Source of the DNA: Chimonanthus salicifolius
Lineage: Eukaryota; Streptophyta; Magnoliopsida; Laurales; Calycanthaceae
Assembly: GCA_013350335.1 (NCBI GenBank)
Contig: CM023539.1
Span: 68,263,631-68,327,630, forward strand
Direction: 5' to 3'
Length of the DNA: 64,000 nucleotides
Of the stretch, positions 45,588 to 57,244 are shown in pieces. The stretch's first letter is position 1, and each line of letters starts with the position of its first letter. Position numbers and translations under genes: made by a program. The notes below the pieces were generated by a model. The model was given only the letters and a program-made list of their open reading frames with translations. It was not told the origin of the DNA and did not search any database.

Positions 45588-48536
45588 GAAACAGGGACAT
45601 TGATTCCCATGCCCAAGTTGTAACTGGGTCTGCCACCAAAATGATCCCAAAGAATGAAACCAGGCCTAAGCCAGGGTTCAATCCAAAACCGAGTAGCCGA
45701 GCCATCGCCAATAGAGTGTAAGATATGGGCCTCTGCAGAATTTCGGACAGAGATAAGGGATTTCCAGCCCCAAGAAGTATTGTTTTTTAGCCGCACTGTC
45801 CAGAAATTACAATCCTTAAGGTATTTACTATGCACCCACTTGATCCACAAGCTGTGGGATTTGTTCACTTCATTCCAAACTTCTTTAAAAAGGCAAGCTT
45901 TGTTGATGAGCTCAAGATCCAGTAACCCAAGGCCCCCTTTTGATTTGGGCCTGCAGATAGACTCCCAAGAGACAGTATGCAGTTTCTTCCGATCAAGAGA
46001 ACCCCACAAGAAACTTCTCATAAGCTGGCCAATAACATTCAAGCAAGATTTGGGAAGAAGAAAAGATTAGCCCAATAAATTTGCAAGCTACATATGGTGG
46101 ACTTAAGAAGCTCAACCCGGCCCGCAAAAGAAATGGAAGAGGCATTCCACATACCAAGCTTGTTTCTGATCTTGGAGATAAGCCTAGAGCAATTAGAGAT
46201 GTGTAAACGAGAGGAGAAGAGAGGGAGGCCCAGGTAGGAGATAGGGAGCCTGGCCTCAATCATACCCAAGTGAGAAAGGATCTCGTCCCGAGAGGTGGAA
46301 GAGCCAGAGAAGATAACTTGACATTTAGAGGCATTTATAGGCAGCCCAGAGAATTGCTGAAAGTCATCAGGGAGATTTTTTACAGCAGTTGCAGACCTCA
46401 AATCCGCTGAACAAAAGAGCATCAAATCATCCGCAAAAAGCAAGTGCGAAATAGTAGTATTGCCAATAGAGAAGGGACATTGAATATCACCATTGCAGAC
46501 AGATCTGACAAGGGCACAAGAGAGACTTTCCATAATAATGGTGAAGAGGAAAGGGGAGAGGGGTCACCTTGACGAAGACCTCTAGAGCTACCAAAAAATC
46601 CACGAAGGGTACCATTGAGTAGGACTGAAAAAGATGGAGAGGTGACACATTCTCTGACCCAGCTGATCCATTTTCGGTTAAAATTCATCTGCTCAAGAAT
46701 GTGGAAGAGACAATCCCACTTGACAATGTCGAAAGCTTTACGGAGATCAATCTTAATACACATGCGAGGTGGGCCTCTTGGCAAGTGGATGCCATGAATC
46801 AGATCGTGGCAAAGAAGAATGCTAGAGGTGATATCCCTACCAGGCACAAACGCCGATTGGAAAGGGCTAATCAGCTTGGGCATGATGTGCTTCAGACGAT
46901 TGACAAGGATGCGGGAAATAGATTTGTAGATTTTGTTTGAAAGAGCAATGGGCCTAAAGAGGTCAGGACTATCAGCATTGGTAGTTTTGGGGGTAAGGGC
47001 AATGAAGGAGGCCTTTGTTTGTTTAAGGAGCTTTGAGGAGGTGAAGAAGTCCATGATAGCAGAAGAAACATCCTTGCCAATGATATCCCAGCACGATTTG
47101 TAGAACATTCCATTAAAACCATCCGGCCCCGGGGATTTTCTAGTGTTTGCATTTTTTACAACAAGCTCGATTTCATGCAGCTCCACAGGCATAGAGAGGC
47201 TTTTTGACTCAACCGGATCCAAAGATTGCTCGATGCGAAAGCGATTGAAACAACTAAAATCGGCGAGCTGGGTGCAGGAGGGGCCACCTGACTGATGTGA
47301 AGAGTTAATAGTGTAGCCACTGAAGATGGAAATAAAGTGGTTGACGAAGATGTTGCTGATCTCCAAGATATCATCAGTGTAAGAGCCAGCACTCTTGAGG
47401 ATAGTGTGTATGTTGTTGTGAAATTGGCGAGCCTTGACCGAGTTATAGAAAAAATTACTTCCAATATCCTTAAGATTGAGGCCAAGCAGCATAGTGTTTT
47501 GCTGCATAAGGCTCGATTCACAGTCAAGGACAGATTCCAACTTAAGCTTAGAGGCTTGCAAGACACGAAAGTTGCAGGGAGAGTGTTCTTCATCAAAAAT
47601 TTTTTGAGCCTGATCTAAAATTTCCCTGGCAGCATGCAGTTGAGAAGAAAGTTTGGGCTTTGATCGGTGCCACTGAATTAAAGCACGCTTAAGCCTAGAC
47701 AGTTTGGAGACCAAGCTGAACATGGGGGTACCACTAATAGGAATGGCCCAACTATCATTAACGATTTTACGAAATCCAGGATCCTTGCACCAGCTGTTGA
47801 TAAATTTGAAAGGGGGGGAGCCTTTAAAAACACCATTGGAAATGCTCAAATAGATGCCTCGATGATCAGAGAGGCCAGGCCCAAAGAATTTGCAGGAAGA
47901 GCTATTAAAAGAGTTTATGAAAGCCTGGCTGACCAAAACCCGATCAATGCGAGATTCAATCCTCTTATGACCATAAGAGCAGTTCGACCAAGAGAAAAGG
48001 GCACCAACAATGTTGAAATCCCGGAGGCCAGCATTATCAATACAATGATTAAAGTCTCTCAGAACATAAGTAGGGGGACGAGATCCGCCAGATTTCTCAT
48101 CTTCTGATCTAATGCAGTTGAAATCTCCGACAAAAAAAAAGGGCAAGTTGGAAGAGGCAGAGAAATCTTCAATACTTTTCCATAAACTCCTCCTGGTTAA
48201 GGGACAGTTGCTGCCATAAACACTGCAGAGGGAGAAATAGTCTTGGCCAGAATGAACATTACATTAAACAGCTTGGCTAGAGGAAAATTCAATAGGGAGA
48301 TTGACAGTGTTAGGCCAAGCAATCCAAATTCTTGCAGAACTACAAGAGGAGACGTTAGAGAAGTTATACCAACCAGAAGGAAAAATGGTGTTAGCAATTG
48401 AATACAGGTTACCAGCTTTGATACGACTCTCAAGAATGCAGATGATGTCAGGGGCGGAGGAACGGATGAAATCCCGGACCTCAATTTGCATTCGGGGACG
48501 ATTGAGTCTCTTGACATTCCATGAGCAAATGATCAT
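45588..48536 (-). pseudogene. LINE ORF2, 5' part: endonuclease and reverse transcriptase
   Basis: Minus strand. Starts MIICSWNVKRLNRP (48536), the usual opening of an APE-type endonuclease, with VGDFNCI and LSDHRGIYL further on. Then the RT: ARKSPGPDGFNG-like KSPGPDGF, FRPIALSN, FVPGRDI, KIDLRKAFD, SRGLRQGDP and the catalytic FADDL (about 46430). ORF2 nicks target DNA and copies element RNA there. Frameshifts near 48270, 46520 and 46040 make it dead. The product is cut at 45588 by the solo LTR. Confidence 0.9.
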
Positions 48537-48777
48537 TGACAGGTTGGAGTGCCAAACGGCACAGGGGGAGTTGTATTAGCAAATTTCCTACTAGAGGAGC
48601 AATCTTCAATTAAATGGTCAATATCATCCAAGCAGTCTTCTCCAAGGAAGGGTACATCAGTGGAGAGAATATCATTAGCATCAGTGGGGGTCTTCAAGAA
48701 TTGAAGCTAGGATGTTGAATTCATTTGAAGCGGTTGGAGGCATACCATGACTAATAGCATTCTTCAAAGGGCCATGA

Positions 48778-50633
48778 CTACGCCCTCTTCGCTGGTGGGG
48801 GAACACTAGATTCACCAGTAGTAGTGTCTTTGCCTTTGTCTCCAGGAGTGATAGGAGGAGGAACAATTTTGTCTCTATTTTCAGGAACGCCTGAAGGAGA
48901 GGCAGCAACAGCAGGGAGATCCTGAGTAGGGACTGCAAGTTTTTTTGGAGCCCAGATTCTCTTCGGTTTTGCACTATTCAGGGGGCAATTCTCAGATGAA
49001 TGGTTGAATGTCATGCATGAGGCGCAGGATTTCGGCTTCCAATCATACTCCACCCGCTGATTTATGGTACCTTTTGAGGTGATAAGGGAGAGAGATTCAA
49101 GAAGCTGCTAGCTGGAAGAGATTTCAACACAAACTCTGGCCATGGCGAGATTGGTGCCCTTCACCGTAGTAGAATCCATAAAATGAGGTTTATCAATTAA
49201 GCTGGCTATCCTGCTCAAGTTCTTTCGAGTTCTCATAGCCACATGGAGGTTGGGGAGCTTTACCCAAAGAGGGATAGAGTCGAGATGTTCGCGGTTGAGA
49301 GAATTTTGACAGGATCCATCGCTTAGGAAGAAGAGGACGGTTCTAGATGAAATAAGGTCCACCATCCAGGATCCTCTGACAGTCTTCTTTAGGAGCAAAT
49401 TTGAAGATGAAGAAACCTTCATCAAGAGTGAAGATTTCCAAACCCACCGGAGAGTTCCATTGCTTCAAGAGGCCATTCTTCATGTTGGGATAATAGGGCT
49501 TCTTACCCAAGAAGTACCCAACGAGACAAGAATCACTTTGGTCTTCTCCTTCCGAGATGTCTTTATTAGGGAAAACGACAGCAAAGAGAAGAGGGGAGCT
49601 TTGTTGAACAAGGTCTAAATCCAGAGAAGCCTCCTTCTGTTTGGCAAAACAGGGACGTCCATTGGAAAGTAGAAGGGCCGACACCACCGTTCGGAGGCTT
49701 GAGGACAGGGATGTCAATGAGCAATTGGGTTGGCTATTGGATCTCTTTACGAGGAGCTTGAATTGCTGCAGGAACAGCTTTAGTGGGGCCTTTATTTAAT
49801 GAGGCAAGTTGACCAGTGGAAGAGTCATTAATTGTGGCAGGGGCCTTTTGCTTTGAGTTAGCAAAATTAGAGGGGTCATTGCTGGACGGCTGAACATGGG
49901 TGCGAGGATTGCTAGCTGGAATGGGTAAAGGCTTCTTGGTAGCTGAGCCAGCGGTATGCAGCTCATTCGACTCAATCAGACCTTGGGCAGGGGTGTTCAA
50001 ACCCACAAAGGAGGAAATTACCTCATTGTCCCCAGCATCAGTATCGACGCTTGGATTGCTCGCAGTGGAGTAGGAGGAGGGATGACCATTGTTAAGCTCG
50101 GATCGAGCCATCAAGATCAGATCCGAATCGGTGTCAACAGGGATGAGATTGCCGTTTGCTAAGGCCAAAGTAGAGGCAATCATATTAACCTTCTCATCAA
50201 TGCTGGCTGCATTGAAAGAATGGAGGTCAAAAATGAATTTATTGTGTGAAGGTAATCCTCCAGAGGACTCACTGTCTCCATAAGCACCAGAGGGGTAGTG
50301 TCTTTTGTAGAGAGAGGCTTTATCAGTGCCTTGGAGAAGCAGCTTCTGCAGGACTGACTGAGGGATGAGATTTTGCTTATTCCTACAAATGTAGTTAGCA
50401 ATCAGCTCAACTTTCTCATTCTCAGATTGGCATTTGAAGAATTTTTTCTTGAAGGTGTCCACCTTTTCAGCATGCAGCTTATCTTTTGCTACAGAAATAA
50501 GCTCATCGAAAACGCCATGAGGAATAAACACGCCACGTTTCATAGCAGTAACGAGAGCACTGATCTTGACATTATTAGACCAATAGTCGGAGAAAATAGT
50601 TTGTTCGAAGCACTTGGCTTGATAGAAACACAA
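48778..50633 (-). pseudogene. LINE ORF1 remnant (DUF4283-like, zinc knuckle)
   Basis: Minus strand, in three or four frame pieces: 50633-49734 (poorly conserved N-terminal part, Ser/Pro/Asn-rich), 49717-49343 (DEGFFIFKFAPKEDCQRIL, DUF4283-like), 49425-49108 (LWVKLPNLHVAM and following) and 49053-48778 with a CASCMTFNHSSENC knuckle (CX2CX4HX4C). This is the RNA-binding protein of plant L1-type LINEs. A natural start is uncertain because the 5' end of the element is not defined. Confidence 0.82.
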
Positions 50634-50716
50634 ATTCAGAAAATGGAGAAGGCCTCCTTCAAAATAAAATATATTTTTTAAATATAAAGTTAATATAGGT
50701 TAAAATATAGACTTAA

Positions 50717-50802
50717 ATTATTTTTTTTGAATGATGGATTAGTGTTTCATTCAAATTTCAAAGGAAACATCCAAAAACAAATATATAAAAAAAAAAACCC
50801 AG
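50717..50802 (-). mobile_element. LINE 3' tail fragment, left piece
   Basis: ATTTTTTTTGAATGATGGAT resembles the family 3' end at 40414 and 56602. It is interrupted at 50803 by the non-coding LTR element and probably continues at 55285. Confidence 0.55.
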
Positions 50803-52582
50803 TGTTGTGAAAATTTTAAATTTTACTCGTAAGTGCACGAACCATTAGATAGTATAGCGATTGAGTGTGAGGTCGAACCCATCGGAACTTAGGAAAATAT
50901 ATCCATGAAAATACACCATTGAATTACGTATTTTAAGAAATTTTAGAAAAATATGGAGAAAAATCATAAATATGGAATTATTTATATAATCTATTAGTTT
51001 TAATTTTAATTTAGAAATATTCTAGACTTAAATATAGATTCTATCAATTTTAACTAATTTTAATTAAGATGGTGGAATTAATATAAAAATATAAACAATC
51101 TCAATCTAATTTAAAATACAAAATTAAGATGCAATTAAATTATTTCCAACCTAGTTCATCAAGTCCAAGAGTTTTTGGATAAGTAACCTTGCATTAAATT
51201 TTTTTCATCGATTAAAATTCCAAATATAAAAGCCATGAAGTCAATCATCAAGAATTTCTCAAATTAAACCTTAGATTAAATAGAATTTAAATTTTCTCTT
51301 CAAACCTAAATATTTCAGTGCACTCTTGATAACAAGAGCCTTAGATCGGAGAATGAAGTCTAGTTAATCTAAATATTTTAGTGCATCTAATTTGAAAAAT
51401 CTAGAATTAAATCAAACATGTATTTTATAAAAAAGAATTAAAATAAAATCAAACCATCATAATACATGAATTAAATAATTGGAAAACCATAAACTAATAT
51501 TTCAGCACACCCATATTTTATTCAAAACAAGAAATTGAAATTATAATACATGAAATTTGAAATTAAAAAGAAAAGTACAATGAGAATTTAAATCACCAAC
51601 CTCAAGAATTAAATAGAAAATTCCCCAAAGTCTTTATCTTCTTTCTCTCCAATTCCTCTTCTATGCTCAACCTTTATTTCATTCAGCCAGGTTCAATTTT
51701 CTCAATGGGAGAGGGTTAATATTTATAGATGAAAGGAGGTGGAATGAATGGTTTGGATTTAAAGATTTAAATAAAACAAGGGACACATTGAGGGCTGATA
51801 TGATTTGTGCTAAATATGGAATGACTTAAAGGAGGCAAGGAGATAAAATTCGTACTTCGAAAGTGGGTATAAAATCCCATTTTTTACAGATATACCATCT
51901 TGTAACTCAATTTTGACCTTGTTAACGTCCGAATCAAGAAAAGTTATAAACTACAAATTTGTATCCCTTGAAGTATTCTTTCCAACAAAAAAAGAATCAA
52001 AGCAATCGGATATCGGTGTGAAACTTTATGACGAAAATACTAAATATGTGTCAAACCTTCCTTATTTTTCTCCCTTTCTTATTTTGTTTCTTTTTCCTTA
52101 ATCCACTTGCTAAATTCGAAAATCTTCTTATATTAGCTTGTAAATTTCGAATTTCCTCTTTGGATAATGAAAATAGTCTTCACACATGTGGATTTCTTCA
52201 TGGGCTTTTCTTAATGGGCTCAACAATTGGGCTTTTCAAAGTAGGAAAAATCTAATAATTAATTTTACCACTTACATTCAATTTTAAAAATGACTAAATT
52301 AATCCAAACTCTCATAAATGGATTTGAATTAATTAGTTTACAAATAAAACCCCTAAAATTGTGGTAAAATAATTATTACAAATTCCAACTTTCCAAAAAT
52401 ATCACTTATGCCCATAAATTGCAAAATTCCCCTTTTGAATTCTCATATTTTGCATTTCCCTGTAAATCCTGCAAAATGTCCAAAATCTCATTAATTATAT
52501 CTAAAAACACACAAAACAAGAGGCTAACTAATTTAAATATAAGGGTTAAATAGTCACTTAGCTTAGCTTTTAGTGCTTACTT
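50803..52582 (-). repeat. 3' LTR of the non-coding element (element orientation)
   Basis: Direct repeat of 53373-55284. The right border is taken where the match to the other LTR fades, just after TTTTAGTGCTTAC (about 52580). Confidence 0.85.
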
Positions 52583-53372
52583 TTGGAAAAATTTTAGAGC
52601 ATATGATTAAAATCCCTGCAAAATAGAACACCCTAAACTTTGGTGAAGATTCTAAATCTCATAAAAAAATGCATGAAACCTAATCTAAATACAATTTCCT
52701 AATGTTATAATTAGTGGAGTAAATTAAATGATTGAAACCTAATTATGAACTCTAAAATAAATTAAAACCATAAAAATCCCTAGATTAACATCCACCAAAT
52801 TGATCAGAATTAGAATTTTAAGTTTAAAAATATTCCATTAAAGTCCAAAGTTGTTCCATGATTTTTTTATTTAGACACTGAAATTGAAAACCTTCCAAAT
52901 TTAGATGAGGGTTTTAAAATAGAAATTTTCTAAGTTCAGAAACTGTCCAAAATTAGACACCTTTTAAACATAACAATTTCTAAAATTAGACAATTTTGAA
53001 ACTTTTCATAGACAGAAGTTCCAAAATAAAAACTAAATTTAGATCCATGTTCTAAATATATAATTTGAGTAATTAAATTAAAATTCTAAGATTAGAAAAT
53101 TCGAAAAAGAGAAACTAGTTAATTTTGGTAATTTCTAAAAATAGAAGTTTCCAAAAATAAAAAAGTTTCTAAATTTAGTAGTGCTTCCAAAGTTATATCG
53201 TCTCCAGATTTTTGTTATTTTAAGAAACTACTTATTTAGGAACCTTCTAAAATAGAAACTTTTAATTTTAAAGAGTTGCCAAAAATAGAAATTTTCTAAA
53301 AATAGCATTATTTCTAAAAGTACATGATTCAATAGCAATATTCTAAGTTCCCCGGCAACGGCGCCAAAAATT
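52583..53372 (-). other. Interior of the non-coding LTR element
   Basis: AT-rich, with recurring TTCTAAAATAGAAA-like segments and no open frame of note. Holds the primer site at its right end. No clear polypurine tract was seen at the left end. Confidence 0.7.
53349..53366 (-). other. Primer-binding site of the non-coding LTR element
   Basis: On the minus strand TGGCGCCGTTGCCGGGGA lies 6 bases after the end of the 5' LTR. This motif is familiar next to Tat/Ogre-type Ty3 LTRs (tRNA-Arg has been proposed as primer; recalled, not checked). Confidence 0.8.
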
Positions 53373-55284
53373 TATTGTGAAAATTTTAAATTTATAATTA
53401 CTTGCAAGCGCACGAACCATTAGATAGCATAGCGATTGAGTGCGAGGTCGAACCAATCGGAACTTAGGAAAATATATCCATGAAAATACACTATTGAATT
53501 ACGTATTTTAAGAAATCTTAGGAAAATATGGAGAAAAATCATAAATATGGAATTATTTATCTAATCTATTAGTTTTAATTTTAATTTAGAAATATTCTAG
53601 ACTTAAATATAGATTCTATCAATTTTAACTAATTTTAATTAAGATGGTGGAATTAATATAAAAATATAAACAATCTCAATCTAATTTAAAATACAAAATT
53701 AAGATGCAATTAAGTTATTTTCAACGTACTTCATCAATTTCAAGAGTTTTTGGATTTATAAAAAAAAATAAAATTAAAGACGCCTAAACTACCTCTCTAC
53801 ATATTTACAGTGGAACTGGCTCAAAAAACAAAGGAGACATTATTTTCCATATTTTGAAAATAAAACAAAAGCCTAGCCTACAGAGCTCACGTAAATTACT
53901 AACCTTGCATTAAATTTTTTCATCGAATAAAGTTCCAAATATAAAAGCCATGAAGTCAATCATCAAGAATTTCTCAAATTAAACCTTAGATTAAATAGAA
54001 TTTAAACTTTCTCTCCAAACCTAAATATTTCAGTGCACTCTTGATAACAAGAGCCTTAGATCGGAGAATGAAGTCTAGTTAATCAAAATATTTCAGTGCA
54101 TCTAATTTGAAAAATCTAGAATTAAATCAAACATGTATTTTATAAAAAAGAATTAAAATAAAATCAAACCATCATAATACATGAATTAAATAATTGGAAA
54201 ACCATAAACTAATATTTCAGCACACCCATATTTTATTCAAAACAAGAAATTGAAATTACAATACATGAAATTTGAAATTAAAAAGAAAAGTACAATGGGA
54301 ATTCAAATCACCAACCTCAAGAATTAAATAGAAAATTCCCCAAAGTCTTTATCTTCTTTCTCTCCAATTCCTCTTCTATGCTCAACCTTTATTTCATTCA
54401 GCCAGGTTCAATTTTCTCAATGGGAGAGGGTTAATATTTATAGATGAAAGGAGGTGGAATGAATGGTTTGGATTTAAAGATTTAAATAAAGCAAGGGAAC
54501 ATTGAGAGCTGATTGATTTGTGCTAAATATGGAATAACTTAAAGGAGGCAAGGAGATAAAATTCGTACAACGAAAGTGGGTGTAAAATCCCATTTTTTAC
54601 ACATATACCATCTTGCAGCTCAGTTTTGACATTGTTAACGTCCGAATCAGGAAAAGTTATAAACTACAAATTTGTATCCCTTGAAGTCTTCTTTCCAACG
54701 AAAAAAGAATCAATGCAATCAGATATCGGAGTGAAATTTATGATGAAAATAATGAATATGTGTCAAACCTTCCTTATTTTTCTCCCTTTCTTATTTTGTT
54801 TCTTTTTCCTTAATCCACTTGCCAAATTCGAAAATCCTCTTATATTAGCTTGTAAATTTGGAATTTCTTCTTTGGATAATGAAAATAGTCTTCACACATG
54901 TGGATTTCTTCATGGACTTTTCTTAATGGGCTCAACAATTGGGCTTTTCAAATTATGAAAAATCTAATAATTAATTTTACCACTTACATTCAATTTTAAA
55001 AATGACTAAATTAATCCAAACTCTCATAAATGGATTTGAATTAATTAGTTTACTAATAAAACCCCTAAAATTGTGGTAAAATAATTATTACAAATTCCAA
55101 CTTTCCAAAAATATAACTTATGCCCATAAATTGTAAAATTACCCTTTTAAAGTCTCATATCTTGCATTTCCCTTTAAACCTGCAAAACGTCCAAAATCTC
55201 ATTAATTATATCCAAAAACACACAAAACACGAGGCTAACTAGTCCAAATATAAAGGTAAAATAGTCATTTTTCTGTGCTTATCA
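53373..55284 (-). repeat. 5' LTR of the non-coding element (element orientation)
   Basis: Same sequence as 50803-52582 apart from scattered changes and an extra segment of about 140 bp at about 53757-53898, absent from the other LTR. Confidence 0.88.
53757..53898. mobile_element. Small insertion in one LTR, type unknown
   Basis: Present only in this LTR, between GAGTTTTTGGAT and TAACCTTGCATTAAA. It begins TTATAAAAAAAAATAAAATT and has no frame. The A-rich left end hints at a short retrotransposed fragment, but this is not proven. Confidence 0.5.
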
Positions 55285-55420
55285 CCCAGCACGAAGGCAA
55301 TCAAAGACATCCCAGAATAATTAAGGGCCACATAGCCCAAGAAACAAATGGAAGAAAAAGGCCCTCAATTCAGGCCTAATAAAACAAACAACAAAAACAA
55401 TTGGAGATTACATACCTGAT
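55285..55420 (-). mobile_element. LINE tail fragment, right piece (probable)
   Basis: CCCAGCACGAAGGCAATCAA follows the second copy of the target duplication, so it is the continuation of the sequence broken at 50802. Its A/C-rich character fits the LINE 3' UTR, but the match to the full LINE is weak. Confidence 0.45.
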
Positions 55421-55879
55421 GTCCATATTAAAGTGAGGTCTTGAATTTGATTCACGTTTAATTCCTTCGGGTCTCTCTTTATACGATAAATCCCTATCTA
55501 CTAAATCAGTGTGTATAAATTAGATTGGGAGGTTTATACATATTTATGGGATTAGTCTCACCTCCAATATAAAGTATTGATATCCATATTAAAAAGAAAT
55601 TAATAAATCATATTTAAATTTTAAAAATTTCAATAAATTTGTTACCATCCTAATAAATACAGTGCAGATGTGTCGACTTACCAAAATCACAGCATAAGGA
55701 AAGGAACGATGCATATTATTTTAGATACTTTTTTATTGGACCCACATAGGCTTTGTTAATTGGTTGATTCGGTGTGTGTGAGGCATTCAGGTGTGTTAAT
55801 TTAGACTTATGGCGCGATGGCACCATACAATTTGTGGTGTTATCAATTAATACATGTCAAATAAGTAAATTCACTCCAT
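55421..55879. other. Intergenic DNA, nothing recognised
   Basis: No gene or repeat end seen. Confidence 0.4.
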
Positions 55880-56006
55880 CAAAGTTTCGGCCGACATGAA
55901 AATACGATTTTAACAACCTTATCATATTTGTATCGGCCGCATCATATCAGCGATTTTTGTTAAAAAAAAAATAATAATAAGGAGAGAGAAATATATCTCG
56001 GCCGAT
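55880..56006. repeat. ATCGGCCGAT-type repeat, copy 4
   Basis: Contains GTATCGGCCGCATCATATCA and CTCGGCCGATACC beside AAGGAGAGAGAAAT, the same neighbour motif as at the right end of the candidate hAT element. It truncates P450 exon 2 at 56007. Confidence 0.6.
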
Positions 56007-56082
56007 ACCATTTTTTCATTAGCTGTGCCATGGCCCATTTTGCTGTTGTAGATGTGGTTTCTGTTCCTCCACTGAACAAGTC
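56007..56082 (-). pseudogene. P450 exon 2 fragment (I-helix)
   Basis: Minus strand. TTTCTTTACAG acceptor, then DLFSGGTETTSTTAKWAM and AQLMK, the oxygen-binding I-helix motif (GGTETT) of A-type P450s. Only about 25 codons remain before the palindrome repeat cuts it. The acceptor stands at the same codon position as in the pseudogene at 39677. It may be exon 2 of the gene whose exon 1 end is at 62072-62325. Confidence 0.85.
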
Positions 56083-56552
56083 CTGTAAAGAAAAAGAAGA
56101 GCCATATGAATCTTTTGTCATGTCATTGAGGATTTGAATGACAATGTCTATGTATGTTTTCACCAATTACACGATGACAAATTGATGAAAAGACAAGTAT
56201 AGTAACCTTTTTTTTATTGTAAAAAACAATGGGTAAATATCATTATCCTTTTTAAGAACATGTAAAAGAGAGGGCTTTTTTTTATGATTTGAAATTAATT
56301 ATTGATATTCTCCTACCCTTTATGCTAGTCCCCCATATAGATAGAGTGGCCAACTGGTCATGGCTCTTGGTCAATGAGCCTAGGTAGTCCAAACTCCAAA
56401 GCTCTTTGGGTTGATCTGGGCCTAGGTTCTGGGTATGCAGTTGGCTCAGAAATGCTCTGCATAAATATATTATAACACATTAACACCGAGTGCCCTCATA
56501 TTTTGCTAAAAAACCAAGCTAGAATATTGTGTTTAGCATGATGAATTTGGGT

Positions 56553-56601
56553 TGCATATAAGGCTTGAGAAGTAGAAAGAGATGTACTAGACACTTGTTG
56601 G
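56553..56601 (+). repeat. Direct repeat left of the LINE fragment
   Basis: CATATAAGGCTTGAGAAGTA ... GTACTAGACACTTGTTGG. The same sequence recurs right of the LINE fragment at 56818-56842 and 57163-57189, where a MITE splits it. It is longer than usual LINE target duplications. Confidence 0.8.
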
Positions 56602-56817
56602 TTTTTTTTTTTAATGATTGGGTAAGATTCATTCAATAAAAAGGGGGAAAAGAACATTTCAAAGATAATACACAGCACCCCGAGAGGGGCAAAACAAAGG
56701 GCACAGAGAAAAACCTAGCTTGAGCCAGAGAGAAAAATATAAGTATAAAATGAGTCCCCAAAGGAGCAAAACAAAGGACTATATGTTAGAGAAGATTCTC
56801 AAAGACAAAATGGGAAC
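56602..56817 (-). mobile_element. 5'-truncated LINE fragment
   Basis: T-run at 56602-56613 (poly(A) on minus), then GATTGGGTAAGATTCATT as in the 3' end of the LINE at 40414. Flanked by direct repeats of about 48 bp (see the next two entries). Confidence 0.78.
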
Positions 56818-56842
56818 CATATAAGGCTTGAAAAGTAAAAAA

Positions 56843-57162
56843 GGGTAGCAATCCTCCGACGGGAGTTTTGTGTAATCCGACACGGGTTTTACTGTATTAC
56901 CCATTTTGCCCTTGAATCGGCTCGCCGGATCACTGACCCTTTCGCTGCGATGTAAATCGGTTCACTGACCGGCTCACTGAAATTTATCTAAGTGAGACTG
57001 AATTTTCATACAGAATAGCAAATCAGATCACTGAAATCGAATCACTAACCGGATCACTGAATTTTTTTTAAATGATTTTGTACGGCAATGGAAGGGTAAA
57101 ATGGGCAATACATTAAATCCCGTGTCTTGTTACACAAAATACCCGTGAGAGGATCGCTACCC
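56843..57162. mobile_element. Mutator-type MITE, copy 2, inside the LINE's right target repeat
   Basis: Long imperfect inverted ends (about 75 bp): GGGTAGCAATCCTCCGACGG at the left, with GAGAGGATCGCTACCC at the right, and inner ATTACCCATTTTGCCCTT mirrored by AAGGGTAAAATGGGCAAT. The 9-bp flanks AGTAAAAAA and AAAAAAAAA agree at 7 of 9, but A-richness makes this weak. The interior repeats ATCACTGA units. Ends resemble the MITE at 19334. Confidence 0.8.
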
Positions 57163-57244
57163 AAAAAAAAAGTACTAGACACTTGCTGGCTTGGCCCAGA
57201 CCACTTTTGTATGATATGAGAAGCCCCTTTGTCATGGATGTTAA

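Larger units (their letters stand above)
40414..50665 (-). mobile_element. L1-type LINE, minus strand, split by a giant solo LTR
   Basis: On the minus strand: ORF1 (DUF4283-like region and zinc knuckle, 50633-48778), ORF2 (endonuclease, reverse transcriptase with FADD, C-terminal zinc-binding region), a 3' UTR and a poly(A) tail seen as 13 T at 40414-40426. The element is about 6.5 kb once the 3.8-kb insertion at 41796-45587 is subtracted. It has stops and frameshifts in both ORFs. The 5' border near 50665 is approximate and I found no clear target duplication. Confidence 0.88.
50803..55284 (-). mobile_element. Non-coding LTR retrotransposon with long LTRs (Tat/Ogre-like ends)
   Basis: Perfect 5-bp target duplication CCCAG (50798-50802 and 55285-55289). 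On the minus strand it begins TGATAAGCACAGAAA (55284) and ends TTTTCACAACA (50803). Two long direct repeats, about 1.78 and 1.91 kb, flank only about 790 bp of interior without any protein frame. A primer-binding site TGGCGCCGTTGCCGGGGA follows the 5' LTR. LTRs match at roughly 95-97% by eye. Such a large-LTR, no-gene plan fits a LARD-like non-autonomous element driven by a Ty3/Gypsy relative. Confidence 0.92.

Noticed and set aside
51913..54958. Repeated frame MTLLTSES... present in both long LTRs as a gene
   Set aside because: Present at the same LTR position in both copies but with differing length and frame; LTR sequence, no domain, no start context.
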